Source of the DNA: Fonsecaea monophora
Lineage: Eukaryota > Ascomycota > Eurotiomycetes > Chaetothyriales > Herpotrichiellaceae
Reading direction: 5' to 3'
DNA: 64,000 nt
Assembly (NCBI RefSeq): GCF_001642475.1
Contig: NW_019173951.1
Location: forward strand, 124,001 to 188,000
Positions 1 to 10,889 of the stretch are shown here, piece by piece (within the stretch, counting starts at the first letter, position 1; each line of letters starts with the position of its first letter). The notes beneath the pieces were generated by a model. The model made no database searches. It saw nothing but the letters and a program-made list of their open reading frames with translations, and was not told where the DNA came from. Both the position numbers and the translations under genes were made by a program.

Positions 1-1
1 G

Positions 2-412
2 AAACCGGCAAAGTTGACATTCGCTTTCATCTTGACGGCTGTTCTCGGTGTCATCAGTGCCTACCATTACGCGCTCCATCAGCTATGGTTGCACAACACG
101 ACCTTTATCGCCCTGGTCACCGCCATCTGGCCAAGAGTCCTGTATCTGATCCGCACCCGATTCAAGGGTGAGAAGAAGCAATACTGGACCAAGCAATTCC
201 GCGTAGGAGGTCTGTGCTTTCTGATGGGATTCGTCGTGTGGGCCATTGACGGAGCGTATTGCGGCGCCCTGCGAGAAACCAGAAAACAGCTGGGGATTCC
301 TCTCGCTTTTGTCCTGGAACTGCACGGATGGTGGCATATCCTCACAGCCCTCGGCGCAGGGTATTGTATCCGAGTGACCAAGGTCCTTACCCAGGACCAC
401 GCGTCTGCGTAA
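2..412 (+). CDS. Alkaline ceramidase (Ypc1/Ydc1 family), 3' end only
   Basis: The reading frame is open from the window edge to the stop at 410-412, so the N-terminus and any upstream exons lie outside. The 136 visible residues hold about three hydrophobic helices and the family's C-terminal signature: a W-x-x-D-x-x-x-C stretch (WAIDGAYC) followed by LHGWWHILTALGAG, whose histidines belong to the metal site of alkaline ceramidases and related hydrolases. Enzymes of this family are multi-pass ER/Golgi membrane proteins that cleave (phyto)ceramide into a sphingoid base and a fatty acid. The tail KVLTQDHASA is short and polar. The family call is firm. Substrate preference (phytoceramide or dihydroceramide) cannot be read from this fragment. 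Confidence 0.88.
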   Translation, partial: KPAKLTFAFILTAVLGVISAYHYALHQLWLHNTTFIALVTAIWPRVLYLIRTRFKGEKKQYWTKQFRVGGLCFLMGFVVWAIDGAYCGALRETRKQLGIPLAFVLELHGWWHILTALGAGYCIRVTKVLTQDHASA

Positions 413-1037
413 GGATCACGGGCCATATGCAAGGCACACCGAAAACTACCCGGCACCCCGGCAGCTTATCAGCACGTCTACGTCAATGCCTCCTCCAGTA
501 GCTATGAACTCATCCTTGACCCAAAAGTACCCTTCCGACCACTCAACTGCCTTAAAGCGATGGACAAAACCGCCCGATAGACGCTTCCGAGGGAACCCCG
601 GCACCTGCACCCGCGCGATAGATCTAGGCGGTCCAGTGTTAAAACTGGGGAATGATATCAAGGGTATAATATCCACGTCAGAAGAAGTGCTCTTTTTCTT
701 TTCTCAATGGCCACGGATCGTGTTTAACCGTATGATGTATTCAATTCGAGCAACTATTTGCGACCCATACAGAGGAAGAGCTTTTGTCCCATGGCCACAA
801 GCTCTGTGGGTAATGTTGCGTATGAACCCCGCCTCGCGCCGCCGCCTAACGTCACTTTGGTCTACAAAAACCTGTAAGATGATAGATCTTTGTTGACTTA
901 TTCGGCGTGCCAACTCGGCGATCGTCGTCAAGGCGGTTAAGAGTAACACACACCACAACAACTCGACATTTCAGCCTCCTTGTCCAAATCTTCGTCTCGA
1001 CGTGAAACGATTTTTGTGTGCCATTGCTTTCCCCACC
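413..1037. other. Spacer between ceramidase and SDR genes
   Basis: This 625-base gap holds the 3' flank of the ceramidase gene and the promoter side of the dehydrogenase gene. Short open frames occur on both strands but none has a recognisable domain or supportable splice structure. I see no repeat or RNA gene. Confidence 0.6.
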
Positions 1038-2415
1038 ATGTCGTTGATATCTTCTCGAGCCCATCCAGTGGCATTCCGCAACTTCACATCCGGCGCAGGC
1101 TCGATATCAAGATACTATAGCAAGTCTCGACGGGGCCTGGCGCCACCTGCTTGTCAGCAAAAGTGCATGTTTTCGCAAAGTCGCTCTGCCTATGCAAATA
1201 CCAACTCTGCTTCTGTACCACCTAAACAGGCCGCGAAAAAGACGGGCGCCGCCCAGACTCCGTCGATCAAAGAGAAACTACCGGATCCCGACCGAACGCC
1301 TTTTCGCTTTCGAGAGTTTGACCTCGAAGGCAAAGTGTTTGTGGTCACGGGCGGGGCGCGGGGACTGGGGTTGGTCTTGTCGGAAGCTCTGATCGAAGCA
1401 GGAGGACAAGGTCAGTATACATACTCCACATTATAGAGATTCGCTGTTGTTGACATTGTCTGGCTAACTGGCTGACTGGGTGTGAACTAGTATATTGCCT
1501 GGACCGACTGCCCGAGCCGGACAAGGAGTTTTTCACGGTCCAAGAACGTCTGGGCCCCAAGTACGGGGGATCGCTGAGGTACGACAAAGTGGACGTGCGC
1601 GAGGCGGGCAATCTCGACCGGGTCATCGAGGAGATCGCGACGCACCACAAGCGACTCGACGGCCTGATCGCGGCCGCGGGCGTGCAGAACGTGACGCCGG
1701 CGCTCGACTGCACGCCCGAGATGATCGAGGAGATGATGAACATCAACTACAAGGGCGTCTTCTGCTCGGCCGTCAGCTGCGCGCGGCAGATGATCAGGCA
1801 CGACTGCAGCGGCTCCATCCTGCTCGTCGCGTCCATGAGCGGCATGGTCGCCAACAAGGGCTTCACCTCGGCCGTCTACAACTCCTCCAAAGGCTCGGTC
1901 TGCCAGCTGGCGCGGTCTCTGGCCATGGAATGGGGGAAGATTGTGAACGGCAAGCCCATCCGGGTCAATGCCTTGTGTCCTGGTACGTGGTCTAGTAATT
2001 CATTTTAGTCCCTTCTTTCCACAATCTAATCCCCTTGGACGTTTCGCAGGAAATATCATGACCCCGATGGTTGAGAAGAACTTTGAAGATGATCCCAAGT
2101 TGAAGCAGCTGTGGGAGAAGGAGAACATGGTAAGGAAGGACGGCCGCTTTTCTCTGTTCTACTCCTCCCTCCCGACTCAATTTTACTAACCATTTTTGAT
2201 GATTCCAAGTTGGGACGGATATCCACTCCCGCGGAATATCGAGGCGCTGCCTTGTTCTGTCTGAGCGATGCCAGTTCCTTTATGACCGGCTCGAATGTGA
2301 GTTTGACAAAGATGATCCGCGGCAATGAGAAGATTCTGTTTCTTTGCCGGCCGACTGACTGACTGACTGCCTTCCTTTATAGCTTGTTATTGACGGGGGT
2401 TACACCGCGTGGTAA
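1038..2415 (+). CDS. Short-chain dehydrogenase/reductase (SDR) with N-terminal extension
   Basis: Five exons: 1038-1410, 1491-1982, 2050-2129, 2210-2296, 2383-2415 (354 aa). Every junction keeps frame and has GT-AG ends; the third intron ends in the less usual AAG. The ATG at 1038 sits in a CCACC context. Residues 104-111 are the NADP(H) glycine motif TGGARGLG. Catalytic residues are S241, Y254 and K258 (YNSSK). The protein ends GGYTAW, typical of classical SDRs. Where many SDRs have NNAG this one reads AAAG. The fold resembles fungal polyol/sorbose-type reductases, but the substrate is unknown. About 90 residues precede the Rossmann fold; they are rich in Arg and Ser and poor in acidic residues at first, which could be a mitochondrial presequence. 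It is tail-to-tail with the GST-like gene. Confidence 0.9.
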
Positions 2416-2761
2416 AGCACTGCTTTTAACCCGGTGAACGGGTTGTATGTTACGGTTATGTGTGTATGAATGCGAGGTGAAAGGTTGATTGTAACAACAC
2501 CACCTGGTAGGGAAATGGTCGAATTCTAATGGGCATGATATGCGTGTCATCTGCATGCTTTATACCGTACTGTGGATATGTATCACAAGAGCTCGAGACT
2601 GTGTCGTGCCGTGTATATCTAGATATATTTGGAGAGTGGTTGATACAATATGACATATCAATTGATAGGAGCCACGCCCTTCTTTCCCATTCTTCAGCGA
2701 GCAAAAGCTCAGAAAGTCCATGTGAAAGTAGGGGTTTCTCCACCCCTTAATGACTGACCGA
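2416..2761. other. Convergent 3' spacer
   Basis: These 346 bases separate the 3' ends of the SDR gene (+) and the GST-like gene (-). They are AT-richer than the flanks and should carry both polyadenylation regions. I see nothing else. Confidence 0.6.
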
Positions 2762-3766
2762 CTATATCTTCGATTCCGCCAGGGGCAGGATTCGAAAGTT
2801 GACTCTGGGAAAATGCAATCTCAGTCGCCCCTCGCCTACCTTGGGGGTACTCGCAATCACGACCTCATTGACACCGATCGAGACCAACTCGCCCTTGTCG
2901 TGGTGCGTGAAGCCCGAGTCGACGGGGAAGACCTCGACCAACTGCCCCTTTTTTAATTTCAGCGGGTCGAGCGGGTCGACGGTGCCTTCGGGCTCGAAGA
3001 AGTCCGAGGTCAGGATGAGGTCGATGGCCTCGTCGCTGGACACGGCTGCGGGCACGCTGGGGCGGGACTTGTCGGCGATGACCTTGCGGAAGCGGTCGAC
3101 GTAGGCAAACGTCTTGGGGAACAGGGTCGGGTTGATGACGTCCTTCTCCAGGCACTCGTACATGCGCATCTTCTCCTGAAGGGTCCAGTCGAAGGTCCAG
3201 ATGGCGTGGATGTCGGCGAGGGTGGGCTCGGGCGTGTCGAGGAGGAACGCGCGCCCGTCGGCCAGCAGCTCCGTCTCCATCAGGGTGAAGTACATGCGCG
3301 CGTGGGCCAGGGCCTCGGGGCGACCCTGCCTCATCGTCTCCCTGTCAAACTTGCGCCCGGACATGGCGGCGCGGTCCTTGAGCCACTCCTCGTCCAACAT
3401 CACGTCCGACGTCGGCGGGATCAACCCGGCCGTGCGGCCAAAGGGACCTGCATCGATGGCCCACGTCTCAAACAGGTGGTCCAGCCCCCTCTCAAAGGGC
3501 GTCTTGCCCCCGATGCGCGACGCCGGGAACAACGCCTCGAGCTTGTCGAGGATGACGCGCGTGTCGCAGTAGATGTCGCGGTTGATGGCGAGGATGGGGA
3601 TGCGGCGGTACTGGATCCCCAGCTTTTCCAGCACGGGACGCGGGAGCCGGTTGAGCACGATGCACTGGAAGTAATCCAGGCGGCATAATGTCATGTACCA
3701 ATCCACTTTCCTCCCAAAGACTGAGATGTCATAGGTGAAGAGGATGATACGTGGTGGTGGTGCCAT
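2762..3766 (-). CDS. Glutathione S-transferase-like protein with C-terminal extension
   Basis: Single-exon frame of 334 aa. The first true ATG (3766) gives MAPPPRIILFTYD; the open frame before it has only a TTG. Residues about 4-80 look like a thioredoxin-fold GST N-domain: a beta-alpha start, the loop RRIPILAI with cis-proline P57, then D68-T69 at the position that usually binds the glutathione gamma-glutamyl group. Residues about 95-240 are mostly helical, as in a GST C-domain. An extra region of roughly 85 residues (about 250-334), mainly beta-like, is longer than a standard GST of 210-240 aa. No classical catalytic Ser/Cys motif is obvious, so it could be a transferase, a lyase/isomerase or a binding protein. 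It is divergent from the ThDP enzyme and may be co-regulated with it. Confidence 0.75.
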   Translation of the reverse strand: MAPPPRIILFTYDISVFGRKVDWYMTLCRLDYFQCIVLNRLPRPVLEKLGIQYRRIPILAINRDIYCDTRVILDKLEALFPASRIGGKTPFERGLDHLFETWAIDAGPFGRTAGLIPPTSDVMLDEEWLKDRAAMSGRKFDRETMRQGRPEALAHARMYFTLMETELLADGRAFLLDTPEPTLADIHAIWTFDWTLQEKMRMYECLEKDVINPTLFPKTFAYVDRFRKVIADKSRPSVPAAVSSDEAIDLILTSDFFEPEGTVDPLDPLKLKKGQLVEVFPVDSGFTHHDKGELVSIGVNEVVIASTPKVGEGRLRLHFPRVNFRILPLAESKI

Positions 3767-4590
3767 GGAGTGGAGGCCCAAAAGGGCTTTGGTGTTTGAG
3801 AGTTGATCACGTTGTTTTCCTGGGCCGCAGTTTCACACTCTCTCACAATTCCTCCCTCACTTTCTCTTGATCCGTTCTCTTTTGTTGGTCTGTCAATCTT
3901 GTCACCTTGACAACATGTCTACCCCCTCTCTGGCATCCCTCAGCCGACGTATGAAAACCGCTAACCCACCGAATGCCACCGTTGAAACCCCCTCTCTGAC
4001 CACTACGGATCATCTCATTAGTGGGACTTTGGTGACTGTCCTTCTGTATACCTGGAACAAATCAGCAGATTTTGCCCCGCATTTCCCACATTGTCCCGAG
4101 GACCAGACTTCGGATAGCCTGCCAGGGCATATCATGAACAAAAACACATGGCCATACAGTCAGTTTTGGACGAGTCAGGGTCATCACGTCGCATCCACTC
4201 ACCCCCGCAGAAGAATATGCGGAGCGAGGGGGATCGAGGACAGGGAACCTGACACTCGTCTGGTCAAGGGACTTGACTCGAGTGCGGTGCACGCCTTTTC
4301 TGCGCATCGAATGAGATCCAAGAGAGGGCGCTGTGAGTAACAAAGCAAAGCACCGAGGCTCGAAAGACCCGTTCTTTTCATACATAAGAAAACGGGAGGA
4401 GGTAGGTAGGTCTCGAAGGAAGTTCCCGCTTTTCAAGAGGTATCAAGTATATCAATATCAGAGGGAGCCGTGCTCGTCTGTGTACATCTATTCATCAAAT
4501 CTCCAGTTGTGAACTGCTTCCTCCCTTTCTATATCAGTTCACTTCCAAACCCCTCCTACAAATAAATACACACAACCTCTTGCCAAAGCC
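3767..4590. promoter_or_regulatory. Shared divergent promoter region (GST-like / ThDP enzyme)
   Basis: The two start codons, 3766 (-) and 4591 (+), face away from each other across 824 bases. CT-rich tracts lie close to each start on the respective sense strand (for example about 3836-3900 and 4500-4560). A frame starting at ATG 3915 can be opened but has no recognisable content. The layout suggests a bidirectional promoter; no specific operator is claimed. Confidence 0.5.
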
Positions 4591-6584
4591 ATGGCCGACC
4601 AGGAACTGAAATGGAAGATTCCTGAGAAGAGAGAGTTCCTCGGCGGTGACCTGGTCGCTCAGAGCCTCGCTCAACTGGGCGTCGAGGTCTCGTTCGGTCT
4701 GCACGGAGGCCATCTTGACGCCTTCTTGATCGGCTGTCAATTGGCCGGCATCAGACTCATTGACAGTCGACATGAGACCACGGCCGTCCAGGCCGCAGAG
4801 GGATATGCTAAACTCTCGGGCAAAGTGGGATGTTGCTTTGTGACGGCCAACAGCGGGTATGTTTTTCTGCCAAACATCGGACCATGTATATGGGATGAAG
4901 AAGATGTCTGGGATATAGATCCTTCACGGGAGAAAGAAACCACATGTGCTGACCATTTTCGCTCCTTCTCTGCAGTTTCTCCAATGCTCTCCCGGGTCTC
5001 GCCACAGCGTTTGCTGACCGCTCGCCAATCTTCATGGTCACGTCGTCGCCACCGCTGCGCGAGGCTGAGACGAACTCCCTCCAGGGATTCCACGACCAGG
5101 TGGTCCTGGCCAAGCCACTGACCAAGTTCGCGCACCGGGTCACCACGGTGGAAGAGATCCCGCGCATCGTCAGCTACGCGTACAAGACGGCCACGTCGGG
5201 GATCCCGGGTCCTGTGGTTATCGACTTCCCCATCGACATCCTCTTCCACCCGCCGAGGATGAACGCGCTGTCCTATGGCTCCGTTACGCGCCCGACGGCG
5301 GTGTCGCCGGCCCCAGACCCGGCCGCTGTCGACGAACTCATCGCCCTCTGGAAGGCCGCGAGCCGGCCCGCCATCGTCGTGGGCACGGGCGCCGCGCGCA
5401 CCACGAACCGCGACTCTCCCAAGACCAGCCCGCTGCTCCAGCTGGCCGAAGCCACCAACACACCCGTCTTCTACTCGCAAAAGTACACCCCGTCCATCCC
5501 CTTCGACCACCGGCTCCGCGGCGGCAGTGCCAGCGTGCTAGCCGGTGTGCGCTTTGCCAAGCAGCAGCAGGCAGACTTTGTACTGCTACTAGGCGCACGC
5601 ACGGGGTTCCTGCTCGGCGGGCGGTCGGGCGCCATCGTCCCCAACTCGGACTGTAAATTGGTGCAGGTCGACCTGGACGGTGGGGAGATTGGCAAGTCGC
5701 ACGCCGTGGACCTGGGGATCGTGGCCGACGCACCCAAGTTCATCAGCGCGGTGCTGGACAAGCTCCAACAAAACCCGCTGGAGCAGAAGCACGAGTCCTG
5801 GATAGAAGCGATCCACGCCGTCAAGACCATGACGCGGTACGCCGGCGACGCGGTCGTGCGGCCGGACGGCCGGCTGCACCCCTACTTTGCCATGCAGACC
5901 ATCATGGAGTCGCTGCCGCCGGACGCGATCGTCATCATGGACGGCGGCGAGGCGGGCGTATGGGCCATGGACCACCTGGAGCGGGCGCGACCGGCCACGG
6001 GCATCGTGGCGACGGGGTACCTGGGCTTCCTGGGCAACGGGTGGGGGTACTCTCTCGGGGCGGCGCTGGCGTGCCCGGACCGGCTGGTGGTCAACGTGCA
6101 CGGCGACGGCAGCGCCGGGTTCCACATCCAGGAGCTCGACACGTACGCACGCCACGACCTCAACGTCCTCACCGTCGTCTTCAACAACTTCTTCTGGGGC
6201 ATGTCCGTCGCGGGCCAGGACCTGCTGTACTCGGACGCGGACCCCACGCGCGCCGTCTCCAGTCTCTCCCCGAGCTGCCGCTACGATCTCGTCGCCCAGG
6301 GCTTCAACTGCCGCGGCGCCATTGCGCAGGCCTCTCTCGACGAGATCCGCGACGCCATCAAGACCCTCGCAGCCCCTGTCACCACTGGCGCCAGTGGCGA
6401 GAAGCAATCCCGTGCCGGCCTCCTCAACTGCATCGTCTCGCGCGACCCCATCACCGAAGTCACAAAGGGCATGGTCGGCAAGACCGACGACAAGAACTGG
6501 ATCGTCGTGCCGTACTACGACAACGTTCCCAAACCGTTTTACCGCGAGGAGGGGGACAAGAATGGCGTTGCCAACGGACACTAA
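4591..6584 (+). CDS. Thiamine-diphosphate-dependent enzyme (acetolactate synthase / 2-hydroxyacyl-CoA lyase-like)
   Basis: Two exons, 4591-4856 and 4976-6584, joined over a 119-nt GTATGT...CTGCAG intron, give 624 aa. The usual order of ThDP enzymes is visible: an N-terminal pyrimidine-binding domain with the activating glutamate in SRHETT (E62), a central domain (about 215-360), and a C-terminal pyrophosphate-binding domain whose GDG (465-467) is followed about 25 residues later by NN (492-493), the Mg/ThDP motif. Relatives include acetolactate synthase, benzoylformate decarboxylase, oxalyl-CoA decarboxylase and 2-hydroxyacyl-CoA lyase. The C-terminus (NGVANGH) lacks the peroxisomal tripeptide of many hydroxyacyl-CoA lyases and there is no obvious mitochondrial presequence, so a cytosolic catabolic enzyme is likelier than the biosynthetic acetolactate synthase. 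Substrate unknown. Confidence 0.88.
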
Positions 6585-7494
6585 AAGGAGCGCAGATTTC
6601 TTGAGTTGGTCTAAGATGAGGTCGGAGGGGGGGAGGAAGAAGAACAGAAAAGAAGAAACCTTCATCGCTGCCCACCAGCAACGGCAATACGCAATACTGG
6701 AGAAACAGGAAACCCCCTGGAAGAAAGAAGGGAAAAGGGTGTCTATCATGCATGACGGATATCCGGAAACGAACGATCCTGTGTGAATTTATAGTTATAG
6801 TTATACTTATAGTTATAGTTGGTGCATGATACGGACGGACAAAGTTTTATCGGCTGATACGAGGCTTGAGCGAGGACGAGGATGAACATACGACGAGTAC
6901 AGACGAGGCTGAGGCTTGAAAAGGGGGAAGATTTCGAGAGAGACGAGACGAGAGGAGACTTTTTGGGGATGCAAATATCGAGTATATCTCTAGGGATCCT
7001 CCCTGTGCAGTACGAAAGTTGTACAAGAATACCATCTTCCAGGCTGGTCGAAATGATCTTGAGACATGGATCTCTTTTCCAACATTCCTTTGCCCTTGAC
7101 GGTCGTAGGTTGCGTTATATATACACCTGGGCATCAACCCGAAGAGGAAAGATCCATCGCCTCTAGACACCATGCAGCCTGCAATGCCTGAGATGCCCAT
7201 CACTGAATGTTCTAATACACATGCCAGAAGTTTGTGATTGGGAATAACGTGTGCGCCTGCCCTTGGGTTTTGTACATTCAGCTGAGATGTCGCTTTACCG
7301 TTTCAAGACTTGTGAGATCTTTCGGTTTTCTAGCTTGCTCGAGCACATCACCGTCCAATGTAGAGCAGAATCAGACCGTGTCGCAGTGTAACAACAAAAG
7401 GCATGCCAGAACGTACTCGCTTTTGGTGGAGCGCAAGTGTGGCAGATTTTGCATGATTTCACCCGAAGTGTGTCCCGTAATGTCCGCGTGAGTG
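6585..7494. other. Convergent 3' spacer
   Basis: This 910-base gap separates the 3' ends of the ThDP gene (+) and OXA1 (-). It contains the TTATAG repeat listed separately. Small frames on both strands carry no domain. Confidence 0.6.
6789..6820. repeat. TTATAG hexanucleotide microsatellite
   Basis: Five tandem copies of TTATAG, one changed to TTATAC, lie about 200 bases downstream of the ThDP stop codon, probably in or near its 3' UTR. Confidence 0.85.
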
Positions 7495-9116
7495 TCATTT
7501 CTTTGGTGTCGATGGTGAACCAGGATTAGGCACTTGTCTACTCGCAACGGCGTTTCGGTACGACCGCTGGATCTCGAGATCTTGCCTTCGTTGTGCCTCG
7601 TACCGTGCTGCCGCTTCTTTTTGTTTTTCAAGCTGTTTTTCTTTCATTTTCTTCTCCATTTGCTCTTTGGAAGAACCAGACACATTCTCCCACGCTTTCT
7701 TCCCCATGGATTTCACTGAATCGACCCCTTTGTCGATGATACTGCGATCCGCCGCTGGAGTTGGCTCAGGAGTCGTTTCAGGAGTCGCAGTGGTGGTTCG
7801 AGCAGTGGTCTCGATTACCGTTGGCTGGACGTTCATCCGTGAATATGGGGTGGTGCTACTTGACTTGGAATTGTGGTGCGGCAGCGGGGTTAATTTTAGC
7901 AGACGTCTGAAAGATTTATTCTGCAGGGCGCTGACTTGTAGCTGAGTGAAAAAGCTGTTCACTAAGAAATAGATCTGAACGGAGGCTGGCTGAAATGCAA
8001 GGAAGCCTCCCGTGATGAGTGGAATAACATTTCGGACCACACCCATGCCGGGGAGCTGAGACTGTCCACCCTGCGATCTTTGAGTGGTTGCTAGGTTGAC
8101 CCATGTAAGTGCTGCGGTGGCTATAGGCAAGATATAGGTCGGGTCAGTAACAGCTATGTTACTTAACCACAGAAAGTGTTCAGCTTCGAAGGCGGGCACA
8201 GGTAGATGTGAGCAGTTTCTGAGAAGATTCCATGCTCCGTAACCAAGCGGGATTTGAAATAGGATGGGCCGGAACATCTTTATGAAAGAGAGTTTGGCGT
8301 CTTTCCTGAGCTCTCGCATTTGCATCTGTGCCTCGAGGACCGCTGTGCGATCATGATTTGCCAAAGCCTCTTGACTCCTTGCTTGTATTTGTCTTATGAG
8401 AGGACTTATTTCTTGGAATTTGGCAGTCATGTCGGACGCTGAGATCGCAAACGGAAGAATGGACCCACGGATGAGCAGCACAAGGGCCAGTATTGATGCT
8501 GTCCAGGACAGTCCACCGGTCACATGTATATGTTCGAGACAAAACTGCATGAGAGCAGTCGGACCCGTGCCGAAATCAAGACCACAGACATCTTTCAAGT
8601 ATCCAATGCCCTCTGGAACACTGGCCAGATCTGGTGTGTCACTGGCTGCTGCTGCCGCTGCTGCGGATGTACTTTCTTGCGATTGTAGAATCGAATTTTC
8701 GATGCTTTGAAGAGCATTCGATTCGCCGGTGGAGGTAATTGTCGGGTCGGCGGAATCTGAGGTGGAGTGCGAGGCCTTGACTGTGCGTGTCGATTCAATT
8801 GTCGGGGTGGAGGAGGGCGACGATGCCTGCGCAGTAGCCTCGACTGCTGGTGCAGCTTCGCTGGAGGTCTTGCTGGAGCCCCAGCCAAAGAGGGAAAGGG
8901 ATCGAACTTGCTGCGCCGAGTTCAATTGGCTTGAGTATGTGCCTGGTCTTCGTATTGACCTAGAGTTCAAGGTATAATGGGAGAACTGCCACAGTTAGTG
9001 TATATGTCGAGCGAGAAGTCGCGGCAGCAGCAACATACATATCGCCCGCTTCCGGCACCAACGACCGCCCTCCTCTGAACTCCACGGATTCCTCGACCTG
9101 ACCACCTCAACCCCAT
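7495..9116 (-). CDS. OXA1: Mitochondrial inner-membrane insertase Oxa1 (YidC/Oxa1/Alb3 family)
   Basis: Two exons, 9116-9039 and 8985-7495, joined over a 53-nt intron (GTATGT ... CTAACTGTGGCAG), give 522 aa. The first exon, starting MGLRWSGRGIRGVQRR, supplies the missing ATG and is a strongly basic, Arg-rich mitochondrial presequence. A Ser/Thr/Ala-rich linker follows. The YidC/Oxa1 core runs about 170-385: a first helix after LEHIHVTGGLSW, a charged hairpin (about 215-260), then PLGYGAWNLL, ITGGFLAFQPASVQIYFLVN and FFTQLQ. The last about 80 residues are Lys/Glu/Gln-rich and coiled-coil-like, matching the matrix tail by which Oxa1 binds mitoribosomes. The protein inserts mitochondrially encoded and some nuclear-encoded proteins into the inner membrane. 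Cox18 is the alternative, but the tail and core wording fit Oxa1. Confidence 0.87.
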
Positions 9117-9581
9117 GGAAATTGACATACTGGACACGGTGCGCTGACGGAAAATGTCGCGCGTGGGAGTATCATGTCACAGCTTCAAGATGGGAATGGA
9201 CAGCATAAAAAGTTCCAGCCGATCATTCGAGGGCAAGTGCAGCGAATTTCCTCCGCACTAAAGCAGCTAGCGAGGTACAAGGCCGTGCAAGGGCCAAGAG
9301 TGTTTACTGTCTACAGAGTACCTACCAAGTACTTGGTACACGGGAGATCGACCTCGGATATTGCCAAGTCATGTAGAAGTTGCTTTGAAGCCATGGTTCT
9401 AATTCTATTCTCTCAAGCACAAGGAGGGTTTGGCCATGCTGACCGCCATACTCATGTTCGTGCTCTCGTACTGAAGTGAGCCCCCTATGGCCCTTAGTTT
9501 TTTTTTTTGAAATTCCCGCTCAATCCGTTCCTGAAAGCCAACTTCCAGGTCACAACGCCAACGTGATGCTACGGTCACAAT
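9117..9581. other. Spacer upstream of OXA1
   Basis: This 465-base gap lies between the OXA1 start and the SHP1 stop, both on the minus strand, so it holds the OXA1 promoter and SHP1 3' flank. It includes a 16-bp palindrome and a run of T near 9498-9508. A 101-codon frame on the plus strand looks accidental. Confidence 0.55.
9323..9338. repeat. 16-bp perfect palindrome
   Basis: TACCAAGTACTTGGTA reads the same on both strands. It lies about 210 bases upstream of the OXA1 start codon and could be a dimeric-factor site or one of the GTAC-rich spacer motifs seen elsewhere in the window. Confidence 0.7.
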
Positions 9582-10889
9582 TCAGAGGTATCGCTGAACC
9601 ACGGCCCCTCCTCTCTTGAACTCTGCCATCTCCCCAAGAACCTGGGACTTGTCTTTGAGATCTGTCGTGGGGAAGGTGGTCTGCAGAACAAATTCCCGAC
9701 CACCTGGCTCGGCTCGTTGAACGAAATCATACACGTCTCCAATCGTCTGCGTTGTGTTGAAGCGCGTGGTCAGTCTGGTTCCGGAGCCAAGACTAATTCT
9801 CAGCGTGACGATTGGCTTCGACTCATCCACTTCGGTTGTCGGAGGTGCTGCAGAGGGTGCTGCAGATGCTGGCGCTGTAGTTTCTGAAGTGAAGCTCCCA
9901 GGCATCGAAGGCACTCCAGGGGTTGGGCTTCCGAGACGTTGGCCTGACCCTTCAAATGGTCTGTACTTCTTCTTGGGCTTGACGTATTTTTCCTCATGTT
10001 GCTTGATCTCCACATCCACTTCCTGACCAGGCTGGACATTCATGATGTTCAGCGGTGCCCGCCCTTGTCGAATCGAGTTTAGAATCTCTGCATTTCTGGG
10101 ATCATCAAATCGGTACAAGTCCCCGTCGTCTATACTGAACCCATCCTGCCAAAAATGCAGTACTCGTTCGACTCTCTCTGCTCTGCCACGAGGTTGATGT
10201 GCAGCGGGGATCTCACGCGAGGGTGCGTCATCGCCCCCCAAGGTGCGCGCTGAACCTGTAAAGAATGACTTCTTGGGAGCAGCTTCTTTTGGTGGAGGAC
10301 CTCGCTTCTGAGCCTTTTCCAAGATTCTCTTCCTCAGGTCGTCCGGATTCTGGACTGCCAAGCCTGACTTTTCGCCTCCAGCAAACAGGTCTTGTTTCTC
10401 GTCGTCGTCCGAGTCGTCACCGTTCGCACCGCTTGAAGAGAAGTCGCCCAGAGTGGCAAACTTCTTTTGTGAGGAGGGATTGTTTTTGGGCTGAGAAGAG
10501 CTCGAGGCGGAGGAGGCGGCGGCAGGCGTGGGCTCGGACTCTGAAGGACCCTCCCCTAGTCTCCGACCTGCGCCATACGTAGGATGTGGAGGTTGAGATT
10601 GGGTCTGATGCGATGAATCTGGATCCTCTTCATCGACGTAGTCTGAATCATCGGGATCATCGGGAATGTCGAAAGACTGGTCGTCATAAGTGGCATAGTA
10701 ATTCGAAATGGCAGCCTCGAGATTCCAGTCGTTGGCGGCAAGGAACTGGTGAGCCTATGAAAGTCGTTAGCAATTGAAGTCACGCGCAACGCACATCGGC
10801 CATCTTACTCGTCGGGAGGTTGCTGTTCCCACAATCGCGATGAACTGTGCAATTAAGGAACTTTGTTCTGCAGGATCTGGATTCGCCAT
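9582..10889 (-). CDS. SHP1: Shp1/p47-type UBX protein, Cdc48 adaptor
   Basis: Two exons, 10889-10809 and 10754-9582, joined over a 54-nt intron (GTAAGA ... CTAAC ... CATAG), give 417 aa. Domain order is the p47/Shp1 order: a UBA-like N-terminus (about 8-48, with AHQFLAANDWNLEAAISNYY), an acidic and Ser-rich disordered stretch, a SEP domain (about 219-300, with VLHFWQDGFSIDDGDLYRFD), a Pro/Ala linker, and a C-terminal UBX domain (about 336-417) with the TTFPTTDL loop that contacts Cdc48/p97. This family recruits Cdc48 to ubiquitinated substrates and PP1 regulation and acts in membrane fusion, ER-associated degradation and autophagy. The short first exon encodes most of the first UBA helix; its frame and the ATG at 10889 support it. 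Confidence 0.93.

Noticed and set aside
3867..4340. Plus-strand frame in the GST/ThDP divergent promoter, with an ATG at 3915
   Set aside because: No domain, composition like the flanks, an antisense frame of similar length, and it fills the promoter of two clear genes.
9174..9479. 101-codon plus-strand frame opposite the OXA1 promoter
   Set aside because: No recognisable content; it includes the 16-bp palindrome and runs to a T-tract, so it is more likely promoter DNA.
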